Notes under the pieces: generated by a model
The model's database searches: none
Told to the model about the DNA's origin: nothing
Seen by the model: the letters and a program-made list of their open reading frames with translations, nothing else
Source: Cycloclasticus sp.
GTDB lineage: Bacteria > Pseudomonadota > Gammaproteobacteria > Methylococcales > Cycloclasticaceae
DNA: 64,000 bases
Assembly (NCBI GenBank): GCA_002733135.1
Contig: NVUJ01000005.1
Coordinates: forward strand, 1-64,000
Direction of reading: 5' to 3'
Shown here: positions 27,191 through 35,595 of the stretch, one piece after another
Position numbering within the stretch: the stretch's first letter is position 1
Layout: every line of letters begins with the position of its first letter
Program-made: the position numbers and the translations under genes

Positions 27191-27652
27191 CTAGTTTGCC
27201 TTTGCTATGTCGTTTTGTTGAATGCTCTGAGCGTAAAGCGCATCAAAGTTGACGGGGTTTAATAGCATGGGAGGAAAACCACCTTTGGTGACGAGTTCTG
27301 AAACGACTTCACGTAAGTATGGAAAAAGTACGCTAGGGCAGTAACTGCCTAATAGCGGCCCCATTTCTGCATCAGGGAACCCTTTAATGCCAAAGATTCC
27401 CACTTGAGTTGCCTCGACTAGATAGGACGTTTTCTCGTTGTTGGAAACGGTCACGGTCACAGTAACATTTACTTCATAGAGGTCTTGAGGAGCCTTGCCA
27501 GCATTACTGGTTAAATTAATATCAACTTTTGGCTCCCACTTCTCGGTAAATACGATGGGGGAATTAGGCGATTCAAATGAAATATCTTTAACAAATAGTT
27601 TTTGTATAGCAAATTGCTTGTCGTCTGTGGCTTTCGTTTCTGTTGAGTCCAT
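27191..27652 (-). CDS. secB: Protein-export chaperone SecB
   Basis: A cytosolic tetrameric chaperone that holds preproteins unfolded and hands them to SecA. The 153 residues carry the family pattern FAIQKLFVKDISFESPNSP, VDINLTSNAGKAP, VEATQVGIFGIKG and the C-terminal GSYCPSVLFPYLREVVSELVTKGGFPPMLLNPVNFDALYAQ. It is read between the rhodanese gene and gpsA. The usual grxC gene between yibN and secB is absent here. Confidence 0.97.
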   Translation of the reverse strand: MDSTETKATDDKQFAIQKLFVKDISFESPNSPIVFTEKWEPKVDINLTSNAGKAPQDLYEVNVTVTVTVSNNEKTSYLVEATQVGIFGIKGFPDAEMGPLLGSYCPSVLFPYLREVVSELVTKGGFPPMLLNPVNFDALYAQSIQQNDIAKAN

Positions 27653-27672
27653 GTTTTTCCTAGTGAATTAAG

Positions 27673-28098
27673 TTATTTTTTAACCAGCGGCATGTTGGCG
27701 TCTTGCCAAGCTTGAATGCCGCCGCTAAGTGCGTATACGTTGTTGAAGCCTTGCTTACTTAAGATTTTACATGCCTCGTCAGAACGCGTGCCTGATTTGC
27801 AATAAAAGAGTAAAGGTCGGCCTTCGTATTTATTTAATTTGTCAGCGCTGTCCTTTATATCGGGCAACGGAATGAGCACAGCATCAGAAATGTGCCCACT
27901 TTCAAAATCTGCTTGGTTACGGGTATCTATCACAACAGCGTCATCGCGATTAATTAAGGCGATGGCCTCAGGTGCAGACACAAGTTTATATTTCCTAGTA
28001 ACATCACTAAAAACCGTTTGTAACAGTAAAACAATAACAATTAGCAGGGCAACAAACAGCAAGCTGTGGTTGCCCATAAATTCAAAATAAATATCCAT
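27673..28098 (-). CDS. Membrane-anchored rhodanese-like protein (YibN family)
   Basis: A 141-residue protein with an N-terminal membrane helix (SLLFVALLIVIVLLLQTVFS) followed by a single rhodanese domain (about 38-138). The domain contains VVIDTRNQADFESGHISDAV and the active-site loop FYCKSGTRSDEA, whose cysteine can carry a persulfide. It lies 16 bp downstream of an ArsR-type regulator with persulfide-sensor-like cysteines and 20 bp upstream of secB. It probably handles sulfane sulfur at the inner membrane; its natural acceptor is unknown. Confidence 0.9.
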   Translation of the reverse strand: MDIYFEFMGNHSLLFVALLIVIVLLLQTVFSDVTRKYKLVSAPEAIALINRDDAVVIDTRNQADFESGHISDAVLIPLPDIKDSADKLNKYEGRPLLFYCKSGTRSDEACKILSKQGFNNVYALSGGIQAWQDANMPLVKK

Positions 28099-28114
28099 CT
28101 AGATAAAGCCTTAA

Positions 28115-28423
28115 TTAACAGTAGGTGTGTTTTAGAAGTTGTACTAATTCGATAGAGGCTTTTTGCGACACGCTATAGAGTACTTGGGTTGCATTTTTTC
28201 GACAGCTTAAAACCCTTTTGTCGCGCATAATGGCAAGGTGTTGTGATACGTTGCTTTGGCTTGTGCCTACACTGTCGATTAATTGTTGGACAGTTTTTTC
28301 TTCGTGCCCCAGTTGGCAGATAATTTTTAGCCGAATAGGGTGAGAGAGAACCTTTAGTAAATTGGCAGCTTTCAGTATTTCAGTGTCACAAGTGATGAGT
28401 TCAATAGCAGCTAGTTTTGTCAT
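28115..28423 (-). CDS. ArsR-family transcriptional repressor, possible persulfide sensor
   Basis: A 102-residue winged-helix regulator: dimerisation helix, LSHPIRLKIICQLGHEEKTVQQL, then recognition helix SVGTSQSNVSQHLAIMRDKRVL, then the wing. Cysteines are at 12, 36, 74 and 102. C36 (in RLKIICQL) and C102 (the last residue) are 66 residues apart, the same spacing as the paired cysteines of the persulfide-responsive repressors BigR and SqrR. The usual metal-binding CVC motif of ArsR is absent. It is followed directly by a rhodanese gene on the same strand. I infer sulfide or persulfide sensing. The site and ligand have not been shown. Confidence 0.9.
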   Translation of the reverse strand: MTKLAAIELITCDTEILKAANLLKVLSHPIRLKIICQLGHEEKTVQQLIDSVGTSQSNVSQHLAIMRDKRVLSCRKNATQVLYSVSQKASIELVQLLKHTYC

Positions 28424-28528
28424 ATTTTATAGTCTAAGCGCGTTAGTTAAAGCAATAAAAGGGTAGATATCGTAAAATAACATTTATGTAATGGCGCATT
28501 ATAGCAAGCAAACAAGGGAGATAACATT

Positions 28529-30079
28529 TTGAAGCAACATTTACCTACGCGACCGGTCGTTTTAATGATTTTAGACGGTTTTGGTTATTCAGAATCTGAT
28601 GAGTTTAATGCAGTAAAGGCCGCGAAAACGCCAACTTGGGATAAATTATGGGCCACCTGTCCTAAGGCATTATTAGATTGCTCAGGTTCGGCGGTTGGTC
28701 TTCCAGATAGACAGATGGGTAATTCAGAAGTTGGGCACTTGCACCTAGGGGCGGGTCGATTATTAGCGCAAACGTTTACCCAATTAAATAGTGATGTCCA
28801 ATCCGGCGCATTCAAAAAAAACAAGGTTCTGTGTGATGTTGTCGATGAGGCTATTGAAAATGACAAGGCGTTGCACGTCATAGGCTTACTGTCGCCTGGC
28901 GGTGTGCATAGCCATGAGGAGCATATACAAGCGATGCTAGAAATGGCGGCTCAAAAGGGGGTGAAAAAACTGTATTTACACGCTATTTTAGATGGCCGTG
29001 ATACGCCGCCAAAGAGTGCGCAGGCGTCATTAGAAAAAATGGATCATTTGTTTGCGCGCCTCGGGGCTGGAAAAACGGCTTCAATAGTAGGTAGGTTTTA
29101 TGCCATGGATAGGGATAATCGTTGGGGCCGAGTTCGATTGGCCTATGATTTAATTGTTCAAGGAAAAGCAGAGCATAAGGCCGCGACGGCGGTTGAAGGG
29201 TTATTGGCATCGTATGATCGTGATGACGCCGATGAATTCGTTTTGCCAACGAGTATCTTTGCAGACGGCGATGCGGCGGTTCAAATAAACCAAGGCGATA
29301 GCGTTGTGTTTATGAATTTTAGGTCTGATCGAACACGCGAGTTAACTCGTGCATTTACTGAGGCTACATTCAATGAGTTCGAGCGAGATACTGTGCCCTC
29401 ATTAGGGCAATTCGTTTGTTTAACCGAGTATCACGAAGACTTTGTTTTGCCAGTCGCTTACCCGCCGCAAACGGTTAAAAACGGCTTCGGTGAAATATTG
29501 GCAAAACAGGGCTTGAAACAACTGCGTATCGCAGAAACTGAAAAATACGCCCACGTGACGTTTTTCTTTAATGGGGGCGTGGATCAGCCGAATGACGGGG
29601 AAGATCGGATGTTAATTCCATCGCCAAACGTTAAAACGTACGACTTACAACCGCAAATGAGTGCGCCAGAATTAACGGATAAATTGGTTGAAGCGATTGC
29701 CTCGGGCAAATACGATGCGATTATTACTAATTATGCAAATTGCGACATGGTGGGGCATACCGGAAATTTTCAAGCGGCCGTTGAGGCAGTTGAGACTATT
29801 GATGCGTGTATCGCGAGAATAGTTCAGGCCCTTAAACAAGTCGGTGGCGAAGTGTTTATTACTGCAGACCATGGCAATGCAGAGCAAATGACAGACCCGT
29901 CAACCGGACAAACGCATACGGCACATACGACTAACCCAGTACCGTTTGTTTATGTTGGCCGTTCGGCCGTGCTTGATAGCAGAGGCGGCCTAGAAGACGT
30001 AGCGCCAACTTTGTTAGCGGCGATGGGCTTAAGCCCATCAGCTGAAATGAGCGGCCATAATTTGTTGAATCTCAAGTAA
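28529..30079 (+). CDS. gpmI: 2,3-bisphosphoglycerate-independent phosphoglycerate mutase
   Basis: Interconverts 3- and 2-phosphoglycerate in glycolysis. It is a two-metal (Mn) enzyme of the alkaline phosphatase superfamily, 516 residues. The metal and phosphoserine motif is VLMILDGFGYSE followed by GLPDRQMGNSEVGH, whose Ser after GN is the phosphorylated residue. Substrate-binding segments HAILDGRDTPP and GRFYAMDRDNRW and the metal site FITADHGNAEQM are present. The start is TTG with GGGAG 10 nt upstream. It is the first gene of the conserved gpmI-envC-ctpA-yibQ row. Confidence 0.97.
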   Translation: MKQHLPTRPVVLMILDGFGYSESDEFNAVKAAKTPTWDKLWATCPKALLDCSGSAVGLPDRQMGNSEVGHLHLGAGRLLAQTFTQLNSDVQSGAFKKNKVLCDVVDEAIENDKALHVIGLLSPGGVHSHEEHIQAMLEMAAQKGVKKLYLHAILDGRDTPPKSAQASLEKMDHLFARLGAGKTASIVGRFYAMDRDNRWGRVRLAYDLIVQGKAEHKAATAVEGLLASYDRDDADEFVLPTSIFADGDAAVQINQGDSVVFMNFRSDRTRELTRAFTEATFNEFERDTVPSLGQFVCLTEYHEDFVLPVAYPPQTVKNGFGEILAKQGLKQLRIAETEKYAHVTFFFNGGVDQPNDGEDRMLIPSPNVKTYDLQPQMSAPELTDKLVEAIASGKYDAIITNYANCDMVGHTGNFQAAVEAVETIDACIARIVQALKQVGGEVFITADHGNAEQMTDPSTGQTHTAHTTNPVPFVYVGRSAVLDSRGGLEDVAPTLLAAMGLSPSAEMSGHNLLNLK

Positions 30080-30099
30080 ACAGATAGTTTTATATTTCC

Positions 30100-31272
30100 G
30101 TGGAAAGCCCAGTAAAATTGATGCTTAGACAGCTGCTATCGCTGTGTTTAGTTTTTTTGATGACGCCGAGTTTTGCGTTACCTGAAGAAGACAGCCAGAA
30201 ACAACTAACGTTGTTACGCGAACGTATGCAGATAGTGGAGCACAATATCGCGAAAACTCAGCGCAACAAAACTAAAGAAGAAAAAGATCTGCGACGTATT
30301 GAAAAGCGGTTAAGCGAGTCTTCAAAAAAACTACGTAGTTTAAACGGTAAACTATTAACAGCGCAGAACAAGATTAAGACGCTTCAACAGCAACAGATGA
30401 AACTTAAAGTAGGTATTGAAGAACAAAAAGGCTTCTTGGCTGAACAGTTGCAAAGCGCTTATTTGATGGGCAAACAACAGCGCGTAAAAATGTTGTTAAA
30501 CCAGGAGAGCCCAGATCGAATGAGTCGAGTGATGCAGTATTACGACTACTTTAATCAGGCCCGTATCGATAGTGTTAAAGCGATAGAAGTAGATATCCTA
30601 GCGCTAAAGACGGTGGAAGAGCAACTGCTAAATGAGAAACGCGAGTTGGCATCGTTTGTTGATGCAAAGCGCGTAGAAAACAAAACGTTAATCGCATCTA
30701 AACAATCACGGAAAGTCATTTTAGCGATATTAAACAAACAGATTACATCATCGGGGCAAGAACTAAGCGCGCTTAAGGAAAATGAAAAAAGGCTGACTAA
30801 TTTGCTAGCCAGTATTCGCCAAGCGATTAATGACATCCCCATATTAAGCAAGAAAGACAAGTCGTTTGTTAGTTTAAAAGGAAAGTTGCCGTGGCCAATT
30901 AAGGGACAACTTAAGAAAAAATTTGGTAGCGCACGAAAATCCGGCCGTTACGATGGTGTACTGATAAGTGCAAGAGAAGGCTCGGCAATCGGGTCTATCT
31001 CTCACGGTAGGGTTGTTTACGCAGATTGGTTGCGTGGTTATGGTTTATTGATTATTGTGGACCACGGATCGACTTACTTGAGCTTGTATGCGTTTAATGA
31101 AAGCCTGTACAAGGAAGTGGGCGATTGGGTTGAGACGGGCGAAACGTTAGCAACTATTGGCGTTAGCGGCGGACAACAAAAAGCGGGTCTATACTTTAGT
31201 ATCAGAAAAAATGGAAAGCCAGTGAATCCTGTTCACTGGTGTCGGGCGACAAGAAAAGGTCGTGTTGGGTAA
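30100..31272 (+). CDS. envC: Murein hydrolase activator EnvC
   Basis: A periplasmic activator of the amidases AmiA and AmiB at the division septum. The 390-residue protein has a signal peptide (LSLCLVFLMTPSFA), a long coiled coil (about 30-240, rich in Glu, Lys and Gln) and a C-terminal LytM-type domain (about 265-390: LPWPIKGQLKKKFGSARKSG, HGRVVYADWLRGYG, NPVHWCRAT). The LytM zinc ligands are not conserved, as expected for EnvC, which activates rather than cuts. The start is uncertain because a GTG at 30100 and a nearby ATG are both possible. It lies between gpmI and ctpA. Confidence 0.93.
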   Translation: MESPVKLMLRQLLSLCLVFLMTPSFALPEEDSQKQLTLLRERMQIVEHNIAKTQRNKTKEEKDLRRIEKRLSESSKKLRSLNGKLLTAQNKIKTLQQQQMKLKVGIEEQKGFLAEQLQSAYLMGKQQRVKMLLNQESPDRMSRVMQYYDYFNQARIDSVKAIEVDILALKTVEEQLLNEKRELASFVDAKRVENKTLIASKQSRKVILAILNKQITSSGQELSALKENEKRLTNLLASIRQAINDIPILSKKDKSFVSLKGKLPWPIKGQLKKKFGSARKSGRYDGVLISAREGSAIGSISHGRVVYADWLRGYGLLIIVDHGSTYLSLYAFNESLYKEVGDWVETGETLATIGVSGGQQKAGLYFSIRKNGKPVNPVHWCRATRKGRVG

Positions 31273-31296
31273 TACAATTAATTGAATGGAGTGGAA

Positions 31297-32586
31297 ATGA
31301 ATTTTTTGCGTAAAACGTTACCAGTATTTGTAGTAGGCGCCGTGCTTGGCGTTATGTTGAGTATAGGCGGTATGGTGCTGGCGGAAAAAGAACCTGTAAA
31401 AACCTCGTTGCCGTTAGAAGACTTAAGGGCATTTTCAGAAGTGTTTGGTCAAATTAAATCCTCCTATGTGGAAGAGGTCAGCGATCATGATTTATTGGAA
31501 AATGCTATCAAGGGTATGTTGACGGGTTTAGACCCCCACTCAACGTACTTGGATAAAAAAGCCTTTAAAGATTTGCAAGAAGGCACGCGCGGTGAGTTTG
31601 GTGGCTTAGGCATTGAAGTCGGCATGGAAGATGGTTTTGTAAAAGTTGTCGCGCCAATCGACGATACGCCTGCGTTTAAAGCGGGTGTTGAGGCGGGAGA
31701 TTTAGTCATCCGCTTAGATGAGAAACCAGTAAAAGGCATGTCCCTGTCAGACGCAGTAAAAATTATGCGTGGCAAACCGGGGACAGATATTTTATTGACA
31801 ATCATAAGAGAAGGCGAAACGAGGCCGCTTAAAATCACCATAACGCGTGACATTATAAAAGTGGTCAGCGTTAAAAACCGCATGTTAGAGCCAGGGTTTG
31901 GCTATATACGTATTGCAAGTTTTCAAACTCGCACGGGAGCAAATTTAAACGAGGCGCTCTCGGAACTTAAAAAAGAAAGCGAAGGCAACGAATTAAAAGG
32001 TCTAGTGCTGGACTTGCGTAATAATCCTGGAGGCCTGTTAAATGCAGCTGTTGCGGTTAGCGATGCATTTTTAGACACAGGTTTAATCGTGTATACGGAA
32101 GGGCGAATTGAACATTCTAAAATGAGCTTTAAAGCGGGGCCAGAAGATGCATTAAAAGGCGCGCCAATTGTTGTATTAATTAATGGTGGCTCGGCTTCTG
32201 CGTCCGAAATTGTTGCCGGCGCGCTGCAAGACCATAAACGGGCGGTTATTATGGGACAGCAAAGTTTTGGTAAGGGTTCCGTGCAAACAATTTTAGAAAA
32301 CAATAAGGGCGGCGCGATTAAATTAACGACAGCTCGTTATTTCACGCCTTCTGGCCGTTCCATTCAAGCAGAGGGGATTACGCCAGACGTCACCTTATCA
32401 AAACTAAAACTAGAAAAAGTAGAGGACGATTTTGTCGCCATAAAAGAAAGTGATTTGTCACAACATTTAGAAAACCCAAATGGTGAAGAAAAAGAGACTA
32501 AAAAAGAGAAAAAAAGCGTTGGTGACGATTACCCCTTAAATGAAGCACTAAATCTTCTAAAGGGTATCAATATTTTAAAAAAATAA
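31297..32586 (+). CDS. Carboxyl-terminal processing protease, S41 family
   Basis: A periplasmic serine protease that trims protein C-termini. The ATG at 31297 with GGAG just upstream is preferred over a TTG at 31282. The 429 residues comprise a signal anchor (TLPVFVVGAVLGVMLSIGGMVLA), a cap region (GMLTGLDPHSTYLDKKAF), a PDZ domain (about 95-175, GLGIEVGMEDGFVKVVAPID), and the protease core with catalytic Ser in NGGSASASEIVAGAL and Lys in SFGKGSVQT. It lies between envC and yibQ, a conserved neighbourhood for CtpA. Confidence 0.95.
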   Translation: MNFLRKTLPVFVVGAVLGVMLSIGGMVLAEKEPVKTSLPLEDLRAFSEVFGQIKSSYVEEVSDHDLLENAIKGMLTGLDPHSTYLDKKAFKDLQEGTRGEFGGLGIEVGMEDGFVKVVAPIDDTPAFKAGVEAGDLVIRLDEKPVKGMSLSDAVKIMRGKPGTDILLTIIREGETRPLKITITRDIIKVVSVKNRMLEPGFGYIRIASFQTRTGANLNEALSELKKESEGNELKGLVLDLRNNPGGLLNAAVAVSDAFLDTGLIVYTEGRIEHSKMSFKAGPEDALKGAPIVVLINGGSASASEIVAGALQDHKRAVIMGQQSFGKGSVQTILENNKGGAIKLTTARYFTPSGRSIQAEGITPDVTLSKLKLEKVEDDFVAIKESDLSQHLENPNGEEKETKKEKKSVGDDYPLNEALNLLKGINILKK

Positions 32587-32590
32587 GACA

Positions 32591-33430
32591 TTGCTGACGT
32601 CGCCTCAACACACTATACGATATGAGCCTAAACTGACAGCTAGTTTAAAGTGGCCCTGTGTTTTGGGTTTGCTCCTGTTTTTTCTGCCCATGATTACGTT
32701 TAGTGCAGACACTAAGCCGCTAGCAGTTATTAGTATCATTATTGATGATATGGGGTATCGACTTAAGGAGGGGGTTGAGGCGATAAATTTGCCAGCGGCG
32801 CTAACGTATGCGCTGCTTCCAAATGCGCCACACACTGAGCACTTGTCTAAGCTCGCTCGTCAACAAGGCAAAGAAATCATGCTGCATATGCCAATGCAAG
32901 CGACGTTAGATGAGTCGCCAGAACAGGGAGTGTTGGCACTAGATATGTCTGAAAAGCAGGTGGTGGAAACGATGAAAAAAGCGTTTGCTAAGGTTCCAGA
33001 TGCAGTGGGAATGAACAATCACCGTGGCAGTTTGTTAACGCGTCACCCGGGCCATATGACGTGGGTGATGTCTGAGATTAATAAAAAAGGTATTTTTTTT
33101 GTAGATAGCCGGACGTCTAAAAAAACGGTGGCTGAAAAAGTAGCTAAAGAGTTTCATGTGCCCGTATTGAGGCGAGACGTTTTTTTAGATCATGAGATGG
33201 ACATCGCTAGTATCGAGCGCCAACTGCAAAAGTTGATTCAAATCGCGAAAAAGCAAGGCCGTGCCATTGCCATAGGCCATCCGCACTCAGTGACCCTGTC
33301 GGTTTTAAATGACGCCTTGCCGCGATTAAAAGCGTTAAATATCGAGGTGGTACCGGTGTCGGAGCAAATACAAGATTTTGGGCGGGTGTCTATGCTTGCG
33401 ACGACAGTTGTGGCTGATAAAAGACACTAA
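32591..33430 (+). CDS. Divergent polysaccharide deacetylase family protein (YibQ)
   Basis: A 279-residue protein with a membrane or signal segment near residues 22-38 (CVLGLLLFFLPMITFSAD) and a NodB-like barrel: ISIIIDDMGYRLKEG (first Asp pair), EIMLHMPMQA, GMNNHRGSLLTRHPGHM and AIGHPHSVTLSVL. The metal residues are those of the divergent deacetylase group. Function is unproven but it is conserved with envC and ctpA, which suggests a role in the cell wall. The start is TTG. Its 3' end overlaps the convergent DUF934 gene by 41 bp. Confidence 0.9.
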   Translation: MLTSPQHTIRYEPKLTASLKWPCVLGLLLFFLPMITFSADTKPLAVISIIIDDMGYRLKEGVEAINLPAALTYALLPNAPHTEHLSKLARQQGKEIMLHMPMQATLDESPEQGVLALDMSEKQVVETMKKAFAKVPDAVGMNNHRGSLLTRHPGHMTWVMSEINKKGIFFVDSRTSKKTVAEKVAKEFHVPVLRRDVFLDHEMDIASIERQLQKLIQIAKKQGRAIAIGHPHSVTLSVLNDALPRLKALNIEVVPVSEQIQDFGRVSMLATTVVADKRH

Positions 33431-33851
33431 AATCAGATAGTTTTTCAATGGCTAATGTTGCTGATGTTTCGTTAGCGAATTCTAGAGCGTCAAAGCCAAC
33501 ACGGGTTAAATACAACGCTTGGTCAGGCAAAATATCACCCATGGCTCGAATTTCTTTTGTGAAGCCATAAGTGTCACGTAAAACCTTTGCTAAAGAATAG
33601 GCTCGGCCATCAGCAAAAGAAGGCATGTCGATGGCTATCAGCGATAACTTATCAAGATCAGCTACAAAGCTCTCAGGGTTTTCGTCACCATGAATTAAGA
33701 TTCCACACGGGGAATGTTCGGACACTAGAACAGCGTTGTTACCCCGCCAGTAGTCTAAGTTGACGATGTTATTGCTAGCACGGAGCTCGCCGCCCTCTTT
33801 AAGATACTGCCAATCATCACGGCTAAGCTTTTTGTGTTTAATGAGCGTCAT
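33390..33851 (-). CDS. DUF934-domain protein associated with sulfite reductase
   Basis: A 153-residue protein starting at the ATG at 33851 (MTLIKHKKLSRDDWQYLKEG); a longer reading frame upstream lies inside cysI. The DUF934 pattern appears as NLDYWRGNNAVLVSEH, LIAIDMPSFADGRAYSLAKVLRDTYGF and EIRAMGDILPDQALYLTRVGFDALEF. It overlaps cysI by 14 bp and is almost always paired with this type of sulfite reductase, so it probably supports its assembly or electron supply, although the mechanism is unknown. Confidence 0.9.
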   Translation of the reverse strand: MTLIKHKKLSRDDWQYLKEGGELRASNNIVNLDYWRGNNAVLVSEHSPCGILIHGDENPESFVADLDKLSLIAIDMPSFADGRAYSLAKVLRDTYGFTKEIRAMGDILPDQALYLTRVGFDALEFANETSATLAIEKLSDFSVFYQPQLSSQA

Positions 33852-35484
33852 ATACTTTATCTTTAAAAGGCTGAAGCCCGATACGTTGTAAGGTGTGAGA
33901 AAAACGCTCACCGCGTGTACGGTTTTCTTTATATACGTCAACAATGTCATCAATCGCATCTACAACAGAGTCTTTGGCTATGGCTTTGCCCAATCGTTCG
34001 CCTAGCTTACTGTAGTGACTATCCGACCCGCCAAGCGTAAGTTGGTACCATTGCTCGCCTTTTTTATCGACACCCAACACCCCAATTTCACCGATACTGT
34101 GATGCCCGCAACCGTTCATGCAACCAGACATTTTTAGGCTGATATCGCCAGTGTCGACGGCTTTATCAGCGAAACGATTTGTTATCTCATGAGCGATATC
34201 GATGGAGCTCGCATTGGCTAAGCTACAAAAATCTAAGCCAGGGCAGCAAATCATGTCGGTTATCGTGCCAATATTAGGTGTGGCGAGGCCCGCTCTTTTG
34301 AGCCCCTGCCAAAGCGCGTAAAGGTCGCTTTCCAACACATCTGTAAGAGCTAGGTTCTGGTCGTGAGTGGTTCTAAGTTGGCCAAAACTATAATCATCAG
34401 ATAAATCAGCAAGGTCGTGCATTTGTCGGTCGGTCATATCGCCGGGTGGTCTAGTAGGTGATTTAAGTGATACAAAAACGACTTTATACGCCGAGTGCTT
34501 GTGCTCCACCGTGTTTTGTTTTACCCATGCTTTAAAAGAAGAATCATTGGCTAGGTGCTTAGCGTGGTCGTTATCGCGTGGAGCGGCTTGGTAATGTAAC
34601 GGAGAAAAGTGCGTCTTCACACGCTGGATAGCTTCAGCGGTCAGTTTTAATGAACCCCCTTTTATAGTTTGCCATTCTGTTTCTACTTGTGCTTTGAATT
34701 TTTCAAGCCCAGTTTCACGTACGAGGATTTTAATTCGAGCTTTGTATTTGTTATCTCTGCGACCAAAAAGATTATACGTTCTCAGAATTGCTTCTGAGTA
34801 AGAGAGGATGTCTTTTTCAGAGATAAAAGAAGCAATGACTTGACCAATAACAGGAGTGCGACCTAAGCCGCCGCCAACGAGTACCTCAAAGCCAATGTTG
34901 CCTTGGGCGTCTTTTTTCATATTTAAGCCAATATCATGAACCTGTGTTGCGGCTCGATCTTTGGGTGAGCCACTGACGGCAAACTTAAATTTACGTGGTA
35001 AATAAGAGAACTCGGGGTGCAAGGTTGCCCATTGACGGATAATTTCGCAATACGGTCTAGGGTCTTCGATTTCATCCGCGCATACGCCGGCCAGTGGGTC
35101 GCAGGTAATGTTTCTAATGCAATTGCCGCTACTTTGAATGGCGTGCATTTGCACCGTGGCTAAATCAGCCAGAATATCTGGAACTTGTTCTAGTTTTGGC
35201 CAGTTGTATTGAATATTTTGACGGGTAGTAAAGTGACCATAATTTTTGTCGTATTTATCAGCGATATGAGCAAACATACGAAGTTGTTTACTGGATAATA
35301 GGCCGTACGGTATATTGACGCGCAACATGGGCGCATGGGTTTGGATGTACAAACCATTCATTAAACGAAGCGGACGGAATTGATCCTCGGTTAAATCACC
35401 GCTGAGGAAGCGTTTAGTCTGGTCGCGGAACTGAGCAACGCGTTCATTGAGCAGCGTTTGATCAATTTCGTTATACAAGTACAT
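33838..35484 (-). CDS. Assimilatory sulfite reductase, hemoprotein (CysI-like)
   Basis: Reduces sulfite to sulfide at a coupled siroheme-[4Fe-4S] centre for cysteine and methionine synthesis. The 548-residue protein shows the siroheme-binding repeats (HFTTRQNIQYNW, NCIRNITCDPLAG) and the cluster ligands CCPGLDFCSLAN and SGCMNGCGHHSIGEIG. Nitrite reductases share this fold. The DUF934 partner and the location next to metX favour sulfite. The electron-donor subunit is not in the window. It diverges from metX across about 110 bp. Confidence 0.9.
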   Translation of the reverse strand: MYLYNEIDQTLLNERVAQFRDQTKRFLSGDLTEDQFRPLRLMNGLYIQTHAPMLRVNIPYGLLSSKQLRMFAHIADKYDKNYGHFTTRQNIQYNWPKLEQVPDILADLATVQMHAIQSSGNCIRNITCDPLAGVCADEIEDPRPYCEIIRQWATLHPEFSYLPRKFKFAVSGSPKDRAATQVHDIGLNMKKDAQGNIGFEVLVGGGLGRTPVIGQVIASFISEKDILSYSEAILRTYNLFGRRDNKYKARIKILVRETGLEKFKAQVETEWQTIKGGSLKLTAEAIQRVKTHFSPLHYQAAPRDNDHAKHLANDSSFKAWVKQNTVEHKHSAYKVVFVSLKSPTRPPGDMTDRQMHDLADLSDDYSFGQLRTTHDQNLALTDVLESDLYALWQGLKRAGLATPNIGTITDMICCPGLDFCSLANASSIDIAHEITNRFADKAVDTGDISLKMSGCMNGCGHHSIGEIGVLGVDKKGEQWYQLTLGGSDSHYSKLGERLGKAIAKDSVVDAIDDIVDVYKENRTRGERFSHTLQRIGLQPFKDKVYDAH

Positions 35485-35595
35485 GCTATTATCTTCGTTT
35501 AAGGCGCTAAAGTGTGTGTATGAGAGAATATAAAGCAGCTCTCTTATAATTAAAAATAATATTAAATCCTATTTATATAATTTAAAAGAATAACA

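Noticed and set aside
33852-33959. N-terminal extension of the DUF934 gene
   Set aside because: The extra residues lie within cysI and are not family-like; the ATG at 33851 gives the conserved start.
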